This document shows, in pieces, positions 50,740 through 59,276 of a stretch of DNA of 64,000 nucleotides. The stretch's first letter is position 1. Each line of letters begins with the position of its first letter. The DNA is taken from positions 4,402,001 to 4,466,000 of the forward strand of contig NZ_RJKE01000001.1 in the NCBI RefSeq assembly GCF_003751225.1, written 5' to 3'. Under the pieces are notes generated by a model. That model saw only the letters and a list, made by a program, of their open reading frames with translations, ran no database searches and was not told the DNA's origin. A program made the position numbers and the translations under genes. The stretch is from Actinocorallia herbida. Lineage in GTDB: Bacteria; Actinomycetota; Actinomycetes; Streptosporangiales; Streptosporangiaceae.

Positions 50740-52518
50740 TCAGCCGAGCGTAGCCGCCGGGCCGGGCAGGGTGCGGGGATCGACGGTGCCGACGGTCTCG
50801 CCCGCGCGCAGGAACCGGCCCGTCCGGCGGACGCCGAAGTCGGGGCCGAACGCGCCGTCTCCGTACAGTTCGGTGCCCGCGACGAGGACCGCGGCGACCG
50901 CCGCGTCGTTCCGGTTGACCATGCGGACGAGGCCGTCGTAGGCGTCGGCCGGGGCCTCGTGGACCTCGTCCAGGCTCGCGTCCAGTCCCGCCGGGTCGAC
51001 GATGACGAGGTCGGCCCGGTCGCCCTCGCGCAGGAAGCCCGCGTCGATGCCGTACCAGGCGCCGAGTTCGCCGGTGAGCCGGTGCACGGCGCGCTCGATC
51101 GTCATGAAGCCCTCGTGGTGGGCCCGGCGGAGCAGCCGGAGCCCGAAGTTGTAGAAGGCCATGTTCCTGAGGTGCGCGCCCGCGTCGGAGAAGCCCATCT
51201 GGACCTCCGGCAGGCTGCTCAGCTTGTTCAGCGCGGCGGGGCGGTGGTTGGAGATCGTGGTGTGCCAGCGGACCTCGGGGCCGTGCTCGACGACGAGGTC
51301 GAGGAACGCGTCGACGGGGTGGAGGCCCCGCTCGTCGCCGACCTGGCCGAAGGTCCTGCCGACGACGGACGCGTCGGGGCAGGCGACGATGTGGGCGTCG
51401 TAGAGATCGCGGTGCCAGACGCGCGGCGTCCACCTGTTCTCGTAGTCGCGGCGGAAGCGGCGGCGGTAGTCCTCGTCCTTGAGGAGGGCGTTGCGCTCGA
51501 CCTCGTCCTTCAGGTGCAGGGCGGCCGCGCCGGAGCCGAACTCCTCGAAGACGACGAGGTCGATGCCGTCGGCGTGCACCTGGAACGGGACGGGCAGGTG
51601 CTGCCACCGGAAGTCCGCGCCGAGCCGGTTGACGAGCCGGGCCAGCGGGCCCATGAGGTGCATCGCCGCGGGGTTGGCCTTGACGTCGGCGGCGGTCAGG
51701 AAGCTCGTCTTCAGGGGCTTCTTGCGGCCCCGGCCGATGGATTCGACGAGCGCGGGCACCAGTTCGTACGGGTAGACGAGGTTCGGGATCGACTGGAGCA
51801 CCCGGCCCGCGCTCCGCACGATCCGGTGCAGTCTGCGGCGCTCCTTCCGGTTCGCGAACGTGGAGGGAAGGGTGCGGGAGCGGTAGCGCTCGCCGTCGAG
51901 CTTGTCCCACGGATTGCGCATCTCCGAGAGACCGAGCATGCCGGCCTTGAGGGCGTCCACCAGGAGGAGCTCCATCTTGCGCAGCTCTTCGGCGGTCGGC
52001 TGGACCGCCTTGTCCGTCGCCCGGCCGAGGCCCATGACGGCGGCGCGCAGATCGGAGTGGCCGAGGAACGCCGTCACGTTCGGGCCGAGAGGCAGTTCCT
52101 CAAGGGCCGCGAGGTATCCGGCGGCGTCGGTCCACCCGCCGCGCTCCTCCAGCGACCGCATGACGTGCTCGCGCGGCACCGCCTCGACCCGGCTGAACAG
52201 GTCGGCGGCGTCGAGCGGCCCAACGTGGACCGTCGACAGGGAGCAGGACCCGAACACCACCGTCGTCACCCCGTGCCGCAGGGACTCCCCCAGCCCAGGG
52301 CCGAACAGCACTTCCGCGTCGTAGTGCGTGTGGATGTCGATGAAGCCCGGCATCACCCACTTGCCCGCGGCCTCGATGACCCGCGCGCCGTCGCCGTCGA
52401 GCGGCTCGGCCGACACCGCGGCCACCCGCCCGTCCTTGATCCCGAGGTCCCGGACGGCCGACGGCCCGCCCGTCCCGTCGAACCACCGTGCGCCTCTGAT
52501 CACCACGTCATGAGCCAT
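50740..52518 (-). CDS. D-aminoacylase-like amidohydrolase
   Basis: A 592-residue metal-dependent amidohydrolase starting MAHDVVIRGARWFDGTG, as in the dihydroorotase/D-aminoacylase group. It has metal motif FIDIHTHYDAEV, and the late Asp ligand in MGFSDAGAHL, with a closing GIDAGFLREGDRADLVIVDP region. It should hydrolyse an amide of an N-acyl compound, but the true substrate is unknown. It lies upstream of its TetR regulator. Confidence 0.9.
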   Translation of the reverse strand: MAHDVVIRGARWFDGTGGPSAVRDLGIKDGRVAAVSAEPLDGDGARVIEAAGKWVMPGFIDIHTHYDAEVLFGPGLGESLRHGVTTVVFGSCSLSTVHVGPLDAADLFSRVEAVPREHVMRSLEERGGWTDAAGYLAALEELPLGPNVTAFLGHSDLRAAVMGLGRATDKAVQPTAEELRKMELLLVDALKAGMLGLSEMRNPWDKLDGERYRSRTLPSTFANRKERRRLHRIVRSAGRVLQSIPNLVYPYELVPALVESIGRGRKKPLKTSFLTAADVKANPAAMHLMGPLARLVNRLGADFRWQHLPVPFQVHADGIDLVVFEEFGSGAAALHLKDEVERNALLKDEDYRRRFRRDYENRWTPRVWHRDLYDAHIVACPDASVVGRTFGQVGDERGLHPVDAFLDLVVEHGPEVRWHTTISNHRPAALNKLSSLPEVQMGFSDAGAHLRNMAFYNFGLRLLRRAHHEGFMTIERAVHRLTGELGAWYGIDAGFLREGDRADLVIVDPAGLDASLDEVHEAPADAYDGLVRMVNRNDAAVAAVLVAGTELYGDGAFGPDFGVRRTGRFLRAGETVGTVDPRTLPGPAATLG

Positions 52519-52531
52519 GCCCAAGAGAGAA

Positions 52532-52554
52532 ACCGATCGGTCGCTACATGTCAA
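52532..52554 (-). promoter_or_regulatory. Promoter with an embedded TetR operator
   Basis: Minus-strand TTGACA (52554-52549) is followed by a spacer holding the perfect 10-bp palindrome ACCGATCGGT (52532-52541). An operator in the -35/-10 spacer would block RNA polymerase. Confidence 0.6.
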
Positions 52555-52575
52555 TGGCCGCGCGCGGTTCCCGTC

Positions 52576-52668
52576 CGTACCGGGCCCAGTGAATACAGCC
52601 CGGTACGCGGGCGCCCCGGCGAAGCCGGGTTCTCAAAGCGCCCGCGTACCGGGCCCAGTGAATACAGC
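52576..52668. repeat. Compound direct and inverted repeat
   Basis: A 24-bp sequence is repeated directly (52576-52599 and 52645-52668; it begins CGTACCGGGCCC and ends GAATACAGC). Between the copies lies a perfect 16-bp inverted repeat (52599-52614 with 52638-52653), and inside its loop a 6-bp hairpin CCCGGC-GAA-GCCGGG (52615-52629). The right arm shares bases with the second direct repeat. It looks like a REP-like or miniature mobile element, or a complex terminator for the gene to its right. Confidence 0.7.
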
Positions 52669-52669
52669 G

Positions 52670-53194
52670 TCACAGGAGTTCGTAGGACGTCTTGCCCTCG
52701 GGGTGGGTCGCGAAGGGCACGAAGTCAGGAACGGTCCGCGCGACGGCGGCGCGCAGCCGGGCGAGGGCGTCCTCCGCCGAGGGAGGGTCGACTTCGAGGA
52801 GGGCGAGGAGCCGGGCACGGGTCTCGGGGAAGTCCGGGTCGTCGTCGGCGAACTCCGCTTCGAGCTCGGCCGCCGGGTGCCCGTGCAGGAGGTCGCGCCA
52901 GTACGGGTGCGCGGCGACCAGGGCGACGGCTTCCGGCAGGTCCGCGGCGATCAGCGCGGCCTGCCCCTCGGAATCGGCGTAGAGCACGGGCCGTATGGCG
53001 CCGTCCGGCCCGCACAGGAAGAACGTGCCGCCGGCCCCGTCGCCCGCGACCGGGGTGAGCGCGAGGCCCGACGGCAGCCGCAGTTCCTCGACGGGATCGC
53101 GCCGGGCGAGGTCGAAGTCCGCGGGCCAGGCGAGGAGTTCGGCGAGTTCCGGGGTGGCCTCGATACGGCGGAGCAGGGCGTCGGCGTCAGGCAT
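52670..53194 (-). CDS. Hypothetical soluble protein
   Basis: A 174-residue acidic protein, MPDADALLRRIEATPELAEL. The central strands (LALTPVAGDGAGGTFFLCG, PVLYADSEGQAALIA) recall small SMI1/KNR4- or SUKH-like proteins, but the match is not firm. No membrane segment. Its stop lies two bases from the compound repeat. Function unknown. Confidence 0.68.
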   Translation of the reverse strand: MPDADALLRRIEATPELAELLAWPADFDLARRDPVEELRLPSGLALTPVAGDGAGGTFFLCGPDGAIRPVLYADSEGQAALIAADLPEAVALVAAHPYWRDLLHGHPAAELEAEFADDDPDFPETRARLLALLEVDPPSAEDALARLRAAVARTVPDFVPFATHPEGKTSYELL

Positions 53195-53233
53195 GCCCCG
53201 ACCTTAGTGCCCTGCTCCGATCGCCGGCGCGGG

Positions 53234-54310
53234 CTACTCGGCTCCGCCGCGGGTGAAAATTCCGTGGACGTTCAGCGGACCTGAGGGCAGCCGTTCGCCC
53301 ACGGCCCAGAGTGCCGTGGACCCGGGGACCCGGGCGAGGCCGAAGGCGAGGACGTCGGTCGGCATCTGCTTCCACTTGCCCGACGGGAGCCGGTGCAGGA
53401 GCCGGGTCGTGGTGCCCACGGTGTCGATGTCCCGGTTGGCGGGCTCGGCGGCGACCCACAGCCCGCCGCGGCCGTCTGAGGCGATGTCGTGGACGACCCC
53501 CGTGACGGGAATCGGCACCCGGATGCGCTTCCACCGCTCGCCGTTCCAGTGCACAACGTAGGTGCCACCGGTTTCGTCGGCCTTGTACACGTCCGCCGTG
53601 ACCCAGACGTCCTTCGCGGAGGCGGCCTCCACGTGTTCCATCTCCAGGAAGTCCTTCGCGCCGACGGCGGGGAGCGCACCCACCTTGACGCGCTTCCAGG
53701 ACTTCCCGGTCCAGCGGGCCAGACCCGGCCCGTTCCCGAAGACGCCGACGGCGTACCTCCCGGAGAAAGCGGTGAGATCCGCCTTCGTCTCGACCTCTTT
53801 CCACGTCTTGCCGTTGAACCGCCACTGGAGCAGCGTCTTTCCTCGCGACAGGCCGGTGACGACGACGGCCCCGCCGCCCAGCACCTTGATCGCGGGACCG
53901 CCCGACGAACGGGTGCCGGTGTTCCCCTTCCGAACGATCCGCCATTTCTTCCCGTTCCAGCGCAGAACGACGACCTTCGCCCGACCGCTCGGCTCCCGGT
54001 CGAACCCGACGGCCCAGCCATTGGTGCGGGCGGCGAAATCGACGTCGGCGAGCGACCCTTCGAACGCGGCGGGCAGCTTCGTCTTCACGAGGCGCTTGCC
54101 GTTCCAGTGCCAGACGGGTGCCTGTTCGCCGACGACGACGGCCTCCCCGTAGAACCAGGTGTCGGCCTTCCCGAAGGACTCGACCCGGTCCAAGTCGTAG
54201 TCCGGGCTCTCGAGGTGGGTCTTCCAGAACTCGGGTGCGGCCACCGCGGGCGTGGCGGCGAAGGGCGCCGTCAGAACGGCCGGCAGCAGCAGGCAGAGGG
54301 TTCGCTTCAC
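53234..54310 (-). CDS. Secreted beta-propeller-like protein
   Basis: A 358-residue protein with a Sec signal peptide (MKRTLCLLLPAVLTAPFAA, likely cut after AVA-A near residue 25). The mature part has a recurring W-x-WNGKxWKxV unit (VWHWNGKRL, LRWNGKKWRIV, WRFNGKTWKEV, ARWTGKSWKRVKV, VHWNGERWKRI), about six blades, as in WD40-like or Kelch-like propellers that bind surface ligands. GTG is chosen because GGAG sits eight bases upstream. No lipobox or LPXTG anchor is visible, so release is likely. Confidence 0.82.
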   Translation of the reverse strand: MKRTLCLLLPAVLTAPFAATPAVAAPEFWKTHLESPDYDLDRVESFGKADTWFYGEAVVVGEQAPVWHWNGKRLVKTKLPAAFEGSLADVDFAARTNGWAVGFDREPSGRAKVVVLRWNGKKWRIVRKGNTGTRSSGGPAIKVLGGGAVVVTGLSRGKTLLQWRFNGKTWKEVETKADLTAFSGRYAVGVFGNGPGLARWTGKSWKRVKVGALPAVGAKDFLEMEHVEAASAKDVWVTADVYKADETGGTYVVHWNGERWKRIRVPIPVTGVVHDIASDGRGGLWVAAEPANRDIDTVGTTTRLLHRLPSGKWKQMPTDVLAFGLARVPGSTALWAVGERLPSGPLNVHGIFTRGGAE

Positions 54311-54477
54311 GGACGTGCTCCAGGGGGTGGAACGGAGACGCGCGGGTGGCGCGCCCGCCAATGGCGCTCAATGGGGGATTTGCGACTTTAGATGTCCACG
54401 GGGCTCCCGCGCCGGGAAACGGTGATCTTTCCGCGGGTGCGCGAGCCGGGCATTCTCACTCCTCGTAGGCGCGGCCG

Positions 54478-54520
54478 ATGCTGGGCATCCGCCTAGCATT
54501 GCTGAGCGGATGCCCAGCAT
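54478..54520. promoter_or_regulatory. Large dyad upstream of TetR and secreted protein
   Basis: ATGCTGGGCATCCGC is perfectly inverted as GCGGATGCCCAGCAT, with a 13-base centre that itself contains AGC-N3-GCT. With the two arms the element covers 43 bp. It sits in the 308-bp gap between the divergent secreted protein and TetR genes, the rest of which shows no gene. An operator or an RNA hairpin are both possible. Confidence 0.55.
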
Positions 54521-54618
54521 GATGGGATGATCGCGGGCTGAGGAGCAGGTGAAGTGCCATTACGATGTTCGCGCAGCGCTCGGAAGATCATCCGGGTCGA
54601 CGTACGGGAGGTCACGCC

Positions 54619-55248
54619 ATGGCATCGCCGCGCCGGATCGGTGCGCCCGAGGCGAAGAACCGGAGACTTCTCCTCGACGCGGCCGAGCAGTTGCTGCTCG
54701 AGGAAGGGCACACCGCGATCAGCTCGCGCAGGGTCGCGGCGAGAGCGAACCTCAAGCCCCAGCTCGTGCATTACTACTTCCGCACGATGGACGAGCTCGT
54801 CCTCGCGGTCTTCCGGCGCCGCGCCGACGACGGCCTCGCCGCGCAGGCCGCCGCCCTCGCCTCTCCCCAGCCGCTGTGGGCGCTGTGGCGGTTCAGCACC
54901 GACCCGTACGCGGTCGCGATCACCATGGCCTTCGTCGGCCTCGCCAGCCGGCGCGAGGCGGTCCGCGCCGAGATCGCCGCGTACTCCGAGAAGTTCCGCA
55001 CCGCCCAGACCGCCGCGCTCTCCGACGTGCTCGCCCGTTACGACCTGCCGAGCGACAGGTATCCCCCGAGCGTCATGATCGTGCTGCTGACCGCGGTCTC
55101 CCGGGTCGTCCTCATGGAGGAGGCGCTCGGATTCGTCACCGGCCACACCGAGACCCTCGCCATGGTCGAGGACTTCATCCGCGCGCTGGAGGGCGATCCC
55201 CTCCCGGAGTACGCGCCGCTGCCCCCGTCCGCGGCCTTTCCCCGCTAG
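54619..55248 (+). CDS. TetR-family regulator
   Basis: A 209-residue TetR protein with HTH at about residues 16-60 (LLLDAAEQLLLEEGHTAISS, RANLKPQLVHYYFRTMDELV). The longer frame from 54565 adds a basic, unlikely N-terminus; GGGAGG lies eight bases before the chosen ATG. The C-terminal domain has AITMAFVGLASRREAVRAEI. The 43-bp dyad upstream is its likely target. Confidence 0.88.
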   Translation: MASPRRIGAPEAKNRRLLLDAAEQLLLEEGHTAISSRRVAARANLKPQLVHYYFRTMDELVLAVFRRRADDGLAAQAAALASPQPLWALWRFSTDPYAVAITMAFVGLASRREAVRAEIAAYSEKFRTAQTAALSDVLARYDLPSDRYPPSVMIVLLTAVSRVVLMEEALGFVTGHTETLAMVEDFIRALEGDPLPEYAPLPPSAAFPR

Positions 55249-55283
55249 GCCGCGGATCTCCCGTCCTGTACGGTTGGGGCGGT

Positions 55284-55700
55284 TCAGCTCACCAGGTCGA
55301 CGCGGCGCAGCCGCAGTACGCTGAGGTAGGTCGCGACGATGAGCAGGCCGACGTAGACGTCGTTCTCGAACCAGCCGAAGACGGTCTGCTGGCGCAGCTC
55401 GAACATCTGCGGGTAGACGAAGACGCCGATGACGAGCACCACGACGAGGAAGACCTGCACCGTCCACTGGGCCCAGCGCTTGTCGTTGCGGGACAGGGCG
55501 GTCATCCCGAAGCACACCGCGTAGAAGATCCAGGCGAGCGGCGTCCGGACGTTGAAGTCCGGGCTCTCCAGGTCGGCGGCCCACGCGTACCCGGTGTGCA
55601 CGACGGAGAGGGTGAAGGCCGCGGCGAGGACCGCGAACATCTGACGTGAGTAGGTGGTCCGGCCGGTGGGGGTGGCCGTGAGGGTGGAGGTGGTGCGCAT
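55284..55700 (-). CDS. Four-helix membrane protein
   Basis: A 138-residue protein starting MRTTSTLTATPTGRTTYSRQ with four hydrophobic helices (MFAVLAAAFTLSVVHTGYAW, RTPLAWIFYAVCFGM, TVQVFLVVVLVIGVFVYP, VYVGLLIVATYLSVL). It is divergent from the XRE-ATPase regulator, whose nearest likely start is 112 bp away. The large frame extending into that gene is a shadow. Function unknown. Confidence 0.75.
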   Translation of the reverse strand: MRTTSTLTATPTGRTTYSRQMFAVLAAAFTLSVVHTGYAWAADLESPDFNVRTPLAWIFYAVCFGMTALSRNDKRWAQWTVQVFLVVVLVIGVFVYPQMFELRQQTVFGWFENDVYVGLLIVATYLSVLRLRRVDLVS

Positions 55701-55811
55701 GTCGGTTCCCGTTCTGGATCGTCCGTCGCTGTGGTCTGAGTGTCGATCGCCGCGGTCCCGCCCGACACCCACAGCGGGTCCACACCACAGCCACATCCGG
55801 TGCGCCGCGGG

Positions 55812-58136
55812 ATGAGGCCGGCAGGCGCGTTCGCCGCGCATCTCCGCCGCTTCCGCCAGGCCGCGGCGCTCAGCCAGGAGGAACTCGCCGAACGCGCGGG
55901 ACTGACCGCCAAGGCCGTCGGCTCCCTGGAGCGGGGCGAGCGGCGGCGTCCCTACCCGACGACGGTCCGGGCCCTCGCGGACGCGCTGGGCCTGGCCGAC
56001 GAGGACCGCCGGATCCTCGCCGAGGCCGCGCAGGGCGGATCTCCCCCACCGGCGCCACCGGAGCCGCGGGCCGCGCCCGTCATCGGCCGCACCGCGTTCC
56101 CGGTGCCGCCGACCCCGATCCTGGGCCGCGACAGGGAGCTCGCCGAGGTCGTCGCGCTGCTGCGGACCGGGCCCGCCCGGCTCGTCACGGTGACCGGACC
56201 GGGCGGGGTGGGCAAGACGCGGCTGGCGTGGGAGGTCGCCGCGGCGCTGCGCGGGGACGGCGGCGGCGCGGCGGTGGCCGCCGAGCTGGCCTCGGTGCTT
56301 TCGGCCGAACTCGTGCTGCCGACCGTCGCCAGGGCGGTCGGGCTGCACGCCGCGACCGGCGACCCCACCGACGCCATCGCGGCGTTCCTCGGCGACCGCG
56401 CGCAGGTGGTGGTGCTGGACAACCTCGAGCACGTGCTGGAGATCGCCCCCGGCATCGCCGACCTGCTCGGCCGCTGTCCCGGGCTCGTCATCCTGGCCAC
56501 CAGCCGCGCGCCGCTGCGCATCCGCGCCGAGCAGGAGTACCCCCTGGCGCCCCTGGGGCTGCCGCGCGAGGCCGACGTGAACGCCGTCGCCTGGTCGGCC
56601 GCGGCGCAGCTGTTCGCCGACCGGGCCCGGGCCGTCGCGCCGGACTTCACGATCGACCACCGCAACGCCGCGGCGGTGGCGGCGATCTGCCGTCGGCTCG
56701 ATGGGCTTCCGCTGGCGCTGGAGCTCGCCGCGTCGCATCTCCGCCACCTCCCGCCCGCGCAGCTCCTCACCCGGCTGGACACCGCACTCGGCACCGCGCG
56801 GCTCCGCGACCTGCCGACGCGGCAGCGCACCATGGGCGCGACGCTGGACTGGAGCTACCAGCTGCTCACCGACGCCGAGCAGAGCCTGCTGAGGGCGCTC
56901 TCGGTGTTCCGCGGCGGGTTCGACCTCGACGCCGTCGAGGCGGTCGTCGGCGGAACGGGCGTCCTCCCCGCGCTCGACGGCCTGGTCGACCAGTCCCTGG
57001 TGGCCCCGCAGGCTCCGGGCCGCTATCGGCTGCTCGAACCCGTCCGCCACTACGCCGCCGCGCTGGCGGACCCCGTGGAGGCGGCGGCCCTGGCGGAGCG
57101 GCACGCCCGCTACCACGCCGAGCTCGGCAGGGACGCCAGGGCGGGGCTGCGCGGGGCCGACCAGGGCGCGTGGCTGGACCGGCTGGAGGAGACGCACGCG
57201 AACCTCCGCTCGGCGCTGCGCACCCTGATCGCGGCGGGCGACCTGGCCACGGCGGCGCGTCTCGGCGGCGACACCTGGCTGTACTGGGCCCTGCGCGGGC
57301 ACGCGGGCGAGGGGATCCGGTGGTGGGAGCAGATCCTCGCCCTCGCCGACGAAGGCGGTCTCGACGGGCTCGGCCGGGCCGCGGCGCGCGTCGCCCTGGC
57401 CGGACTGCGGCTGGCGACCGGGGACATCGCCGCAGTGCGTGAGATGCCGGACACCGCGGTGGCCGACGCGCGGGCGGGCGGAGACCAAGGCCTGCTGGCC
57501 GACGCGCTGATCCTCTGGAGCATGGCGTCGGTGTTCGCCGGAGACCTCGCGGAGGCGGGCTCGCGCGTCGCCGAGCTGTCGGCGCTGGTGGGCCCGCTCG
57601 GCGACCCCTGGGCCGCGGCGCACGCCCGGATCGTCGAGGCACAGCTCCTGCTGCTGCGCGGCGAGCCCGGCGCGAGCGTCGCGGCGCTCGACGCCGCGGA
57701 GCGGACCGCGCGCGGCGCCGAGCTGGCGTTCACCCTCGCCACGGCCCTGAACATGCAGGCCACGCTGGCGCTGCACGCCGACGACGACGGGGCGGCCCTC
57801 CGGCATCTCACCGAGGCCACGCGCCTGGCCGTCGAGGTCCGGACGACGTGGACCCTGGTCTACTCACTGTCCGCGCTCGCCGGGGTGGCGGTCCGCCACG
57901 CGGAACCCGCGGTCGCCGCGTCGCTCTTCGCCGCCGCCTCCGCGACCGCCGAGGCGTCGCTGCTCACCGTGGCGTTCCGGCCCGACTCCGACGCGGCCGA
58001 GACGCAGCTGGACGCCCTGCGCCGGCGGCTGCCGGAGGAGGAGTTCCGCCGCGCCTGGGAGCACGGCAGAACCCTCCGCACCGATGAGGTGCTCGACCTG
58101 GTCGCCCGGATCAGCGTCCGTCGCGGACCCGGCTGA
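55812..58136 (+). CDS. XRE-family HTH regulator with NTPase and helical repeats
   Basis: A 774-residue STAND-type protein. Residues about 8-62 form an XRE HTH (LSQEELAERAGLTAKAVGSL). An NB-ARC-like ATPase follows with Walker A GPGGVGKTR near residue 130 and Walker B VVVLDNLEH. The C-terminal half is helical, TPR-like. The family controls secondary metabolism or stress responses. ATG at 55812 best fits the usual start of the HTH; GTG at 55740 would add 24 residues. Its 3' end overlaps the convergent hemerythrin gene by 26 bases. Confidence 0.88.
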   Translation: MRPAGAFAAHLRRFRQAAALSQEELAERAGLTAKAVGSLERGERRRPYPTTVRALADALGLADEDRRILAEAAQGGSPPPAPPEPRAAPVIGRTAFPVPPTPILGRDRELAEVVALLRTGPARLVTVTGPGGVGKTRLAWEVAAALRGDGGGAAVAAELASVLSAELVLPTVARAVGLHAATGDPTDAIAAFLGDRAQVVVLDNLEHVLEIAPGIADLLGRCPGLVILATSRAPLRIRAEQEYPLAPLGLPREADVNAVAWSAAAQLFADRARAVAPDFTIDHRNAAAVAAICRRLDGLPLALELAASHLRHLPPAQLLTRLDTALGTARLRDLPTRQRTMGATLDWSYQLLTDAEQSLLRALSVFRGGFDLDAVEAVVGGTGVLPALDGLVDQSLVAPQAPGRYRLLEPVRHYAAALADPVEAAALAERHARYHAELGRDARAGLRGADQGAWLDRLEETHANLRSALRTLIAAGDLATAARLGGDTWLYWALRGHAGEGIRWWEQILALADEGGLDGLGRAAARVALAGLRLATGDIAAVREMPDTAVADARAGGDQGLLADALILWSMASVFAGDLAEAGSRVAELSALVGPLGDPWAAAHARIVEAQLLLLRGEPGASVAALDAAERTARGAELAFTLATALNMQATLALHADDDGAALRHLTEATRLAVEVRTTWTLVYSLSALAGVAVRHAEPAVAASLFAAASATAEASLLTVAFRPDSDAAETQLDALRRRLPEEEFRRAWEHGRTLRTDEVLDLVARISVRRGPG

Positions 58137-58782
58137 CGTACCGCCGGTAGGCGCGGGCGCCCCACGTCCGCAGCAGCAGCCGCACGGGCAGGGGCAGGCC
58201 GCCGAGCAGCGCCCTGCGCTCCTCGGGCGTCGCGTCCTCCATGACCATGCCGAACATGATCGGCAGCTCCGCCTTGGTCATCTTGGCGACCCCGGCCTGC
58301 CCGATCGACGCCCATTCCTCCTGGGTCAGGCAGCGCGCCGCCAGCGGCAGGACCGACCGCTCCTCCTCGTCGAGGTGCGCCAGAAGCGTGGTGGCGAGTT
58401 CGCCCATTAGCACGGCCACCTCCTCGCCCGCCGCCGGACGGGCCTCGGCCTCCCACCGGGCGAGCGCGGGCTCGATCCGGGTGATCAGGGACTCGGCCTC
58501 ACCGTGCTGCGCCTCCATCCGGCCGATCAGCTCGGCCGACGGCGCGGCCCGCTCCAGGAGCAGCGGCCACAGCAGGTCGTCCTCACTGCCGTGATGGAGG
58601 CTCAGCCCGGCGAGCGCGAGCCTGGCGTGCTCGGCGACGACGGCCGCCCTGGCCAGATCGCCGGCCGGAACGGCGCGCAGCAGCTCCGCCAGGATCCGGA
58701 ACTCGCGACGGAACGCGCGGTGGACCACGACCATGTCGTGGACGTCGATGAGGGCAGGGCCGGAACTCGTGGTGGTGTTCAT
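58111..58782 (-). CDS. Hemerythrin HHE-domain protein
   Basis: A 223-residue protein with a hemerythrin-like cation-binding domain. His and Glu ligands lie in DVHDMVVVHRAFRREF, SLHHGSEDDLLWPLL, MEAQHGEAESL and LLAHLDEEERSVLPLA. The family senses or stores oxygen, or repairs iron centres. The last 70 residues are a helical tail. Start MNTTTSSGPAL is chosen because the upstream frame is Gly/Cys-rich shadow. Confidence 0.9.
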   Translation of the reverse strand: MNTTTSSGPALIDVHDMVVVHRAFRREFRILAELLRAVPAGDLARAAVVAEHARLALAGLSLHHGSEDDLLWPLLLERAAPSAELIGRMEAQHGEAESLITRIEPALARWEAEARPAAGEEVAVLMGELATTLLAHLDEEERSVLPLAARCLTQEEWASIGQAGVAKMTKAELPIMFGMVMEDATPEERRALLGGLPLPVRLLLRTWGARAYRRYVSRVRDGR

Positions 58783-58941
58783 GGGCCAAGCGTGCGCGCG
58801 CCGCCCCCGCCACCAGAACCCACAGCACCCCACCACTGGACCCACACCTGCGCCGCACCCCACGCCGCCCGCGGGGACCGGCGCGCGGCGCCGCGCCGCC
58901 CTGCCGGAACCTCGCCCGCCTCCGCTCAGACGGCCGACGGT

Positions 58942-59178
58942 TCAGGCGCCGGGTGCCCGACCGGTCTCCCAGGCCATCGCGAAGGCGCGAAGCGCGAAGT
59001 CGTAGAGCACGCCGGGGCGGCGAACCCGGAAGCAGGGCGAGTTCCGCCCATGCTCCACCTCGGAGTAGAGCGTCAAATAAGCGACCCGGTCGGTCAGGAT
59101 GATCCGATACAGGGCCGAGGGGTTCGTCGTTGCTACGGGTGAGCGCGACGGTTCCGGGATCGGCAGGCCCGCTGCGCT
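58942..59178 (-). pseudogene. Remnant of an unidentified gene (C-terminal piece)
   Basis: This frame has no start codon between the upstream TAG and its own stop, yet reads as convincing protein: TNPSALYRIILTDRVAYLTL, then SEVEHGRNSPCFRVRRPGVL and YDFALRAFAMAWE. It has no low-complexity bias. It looks like the C-terminal 60-78 residues of a protein whose N-terminal part was deleted. The flanks of this 494-bp gap show nothing else. Confidence 0.6.
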
Positions 59179-59236
59179 CTACCGGCGCGGGCCCGCGAGG
59201 CTGCTCCAGCCGCCGCTGTTGCGCTCGCCCGACCTC

Positions 59237-59269
59237 GCGGAGCCCCGGCTCGGTTCGCCGGGGCTCCGC
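59237..59269 (-). terminator. Terminator of the sugar isomerase
   Basis: GCGGAGCCCCGGC pairs perfectly with GCCGGGGCTCCGC around a 7-base loop, starting eight bases past the stop codon. Confidence 0.75.
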
Positions 59270-59276
59270 TGAGGGG

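Noticed and set aside
48655-53058. Open frame of 1467 codons on the + strand
   Set aside because: It lies antisense to CorA, a TetR gene and the amidohydrolase, each with clear motifs. Its translation is low-information and it is open only because of high GC.
55284-57806. Open frame of 840 codons on the - strand
   Set aside because: Only the last 138 codons (from 55700) look like protein; the rest is antisense to the XRE-ATPase gene.
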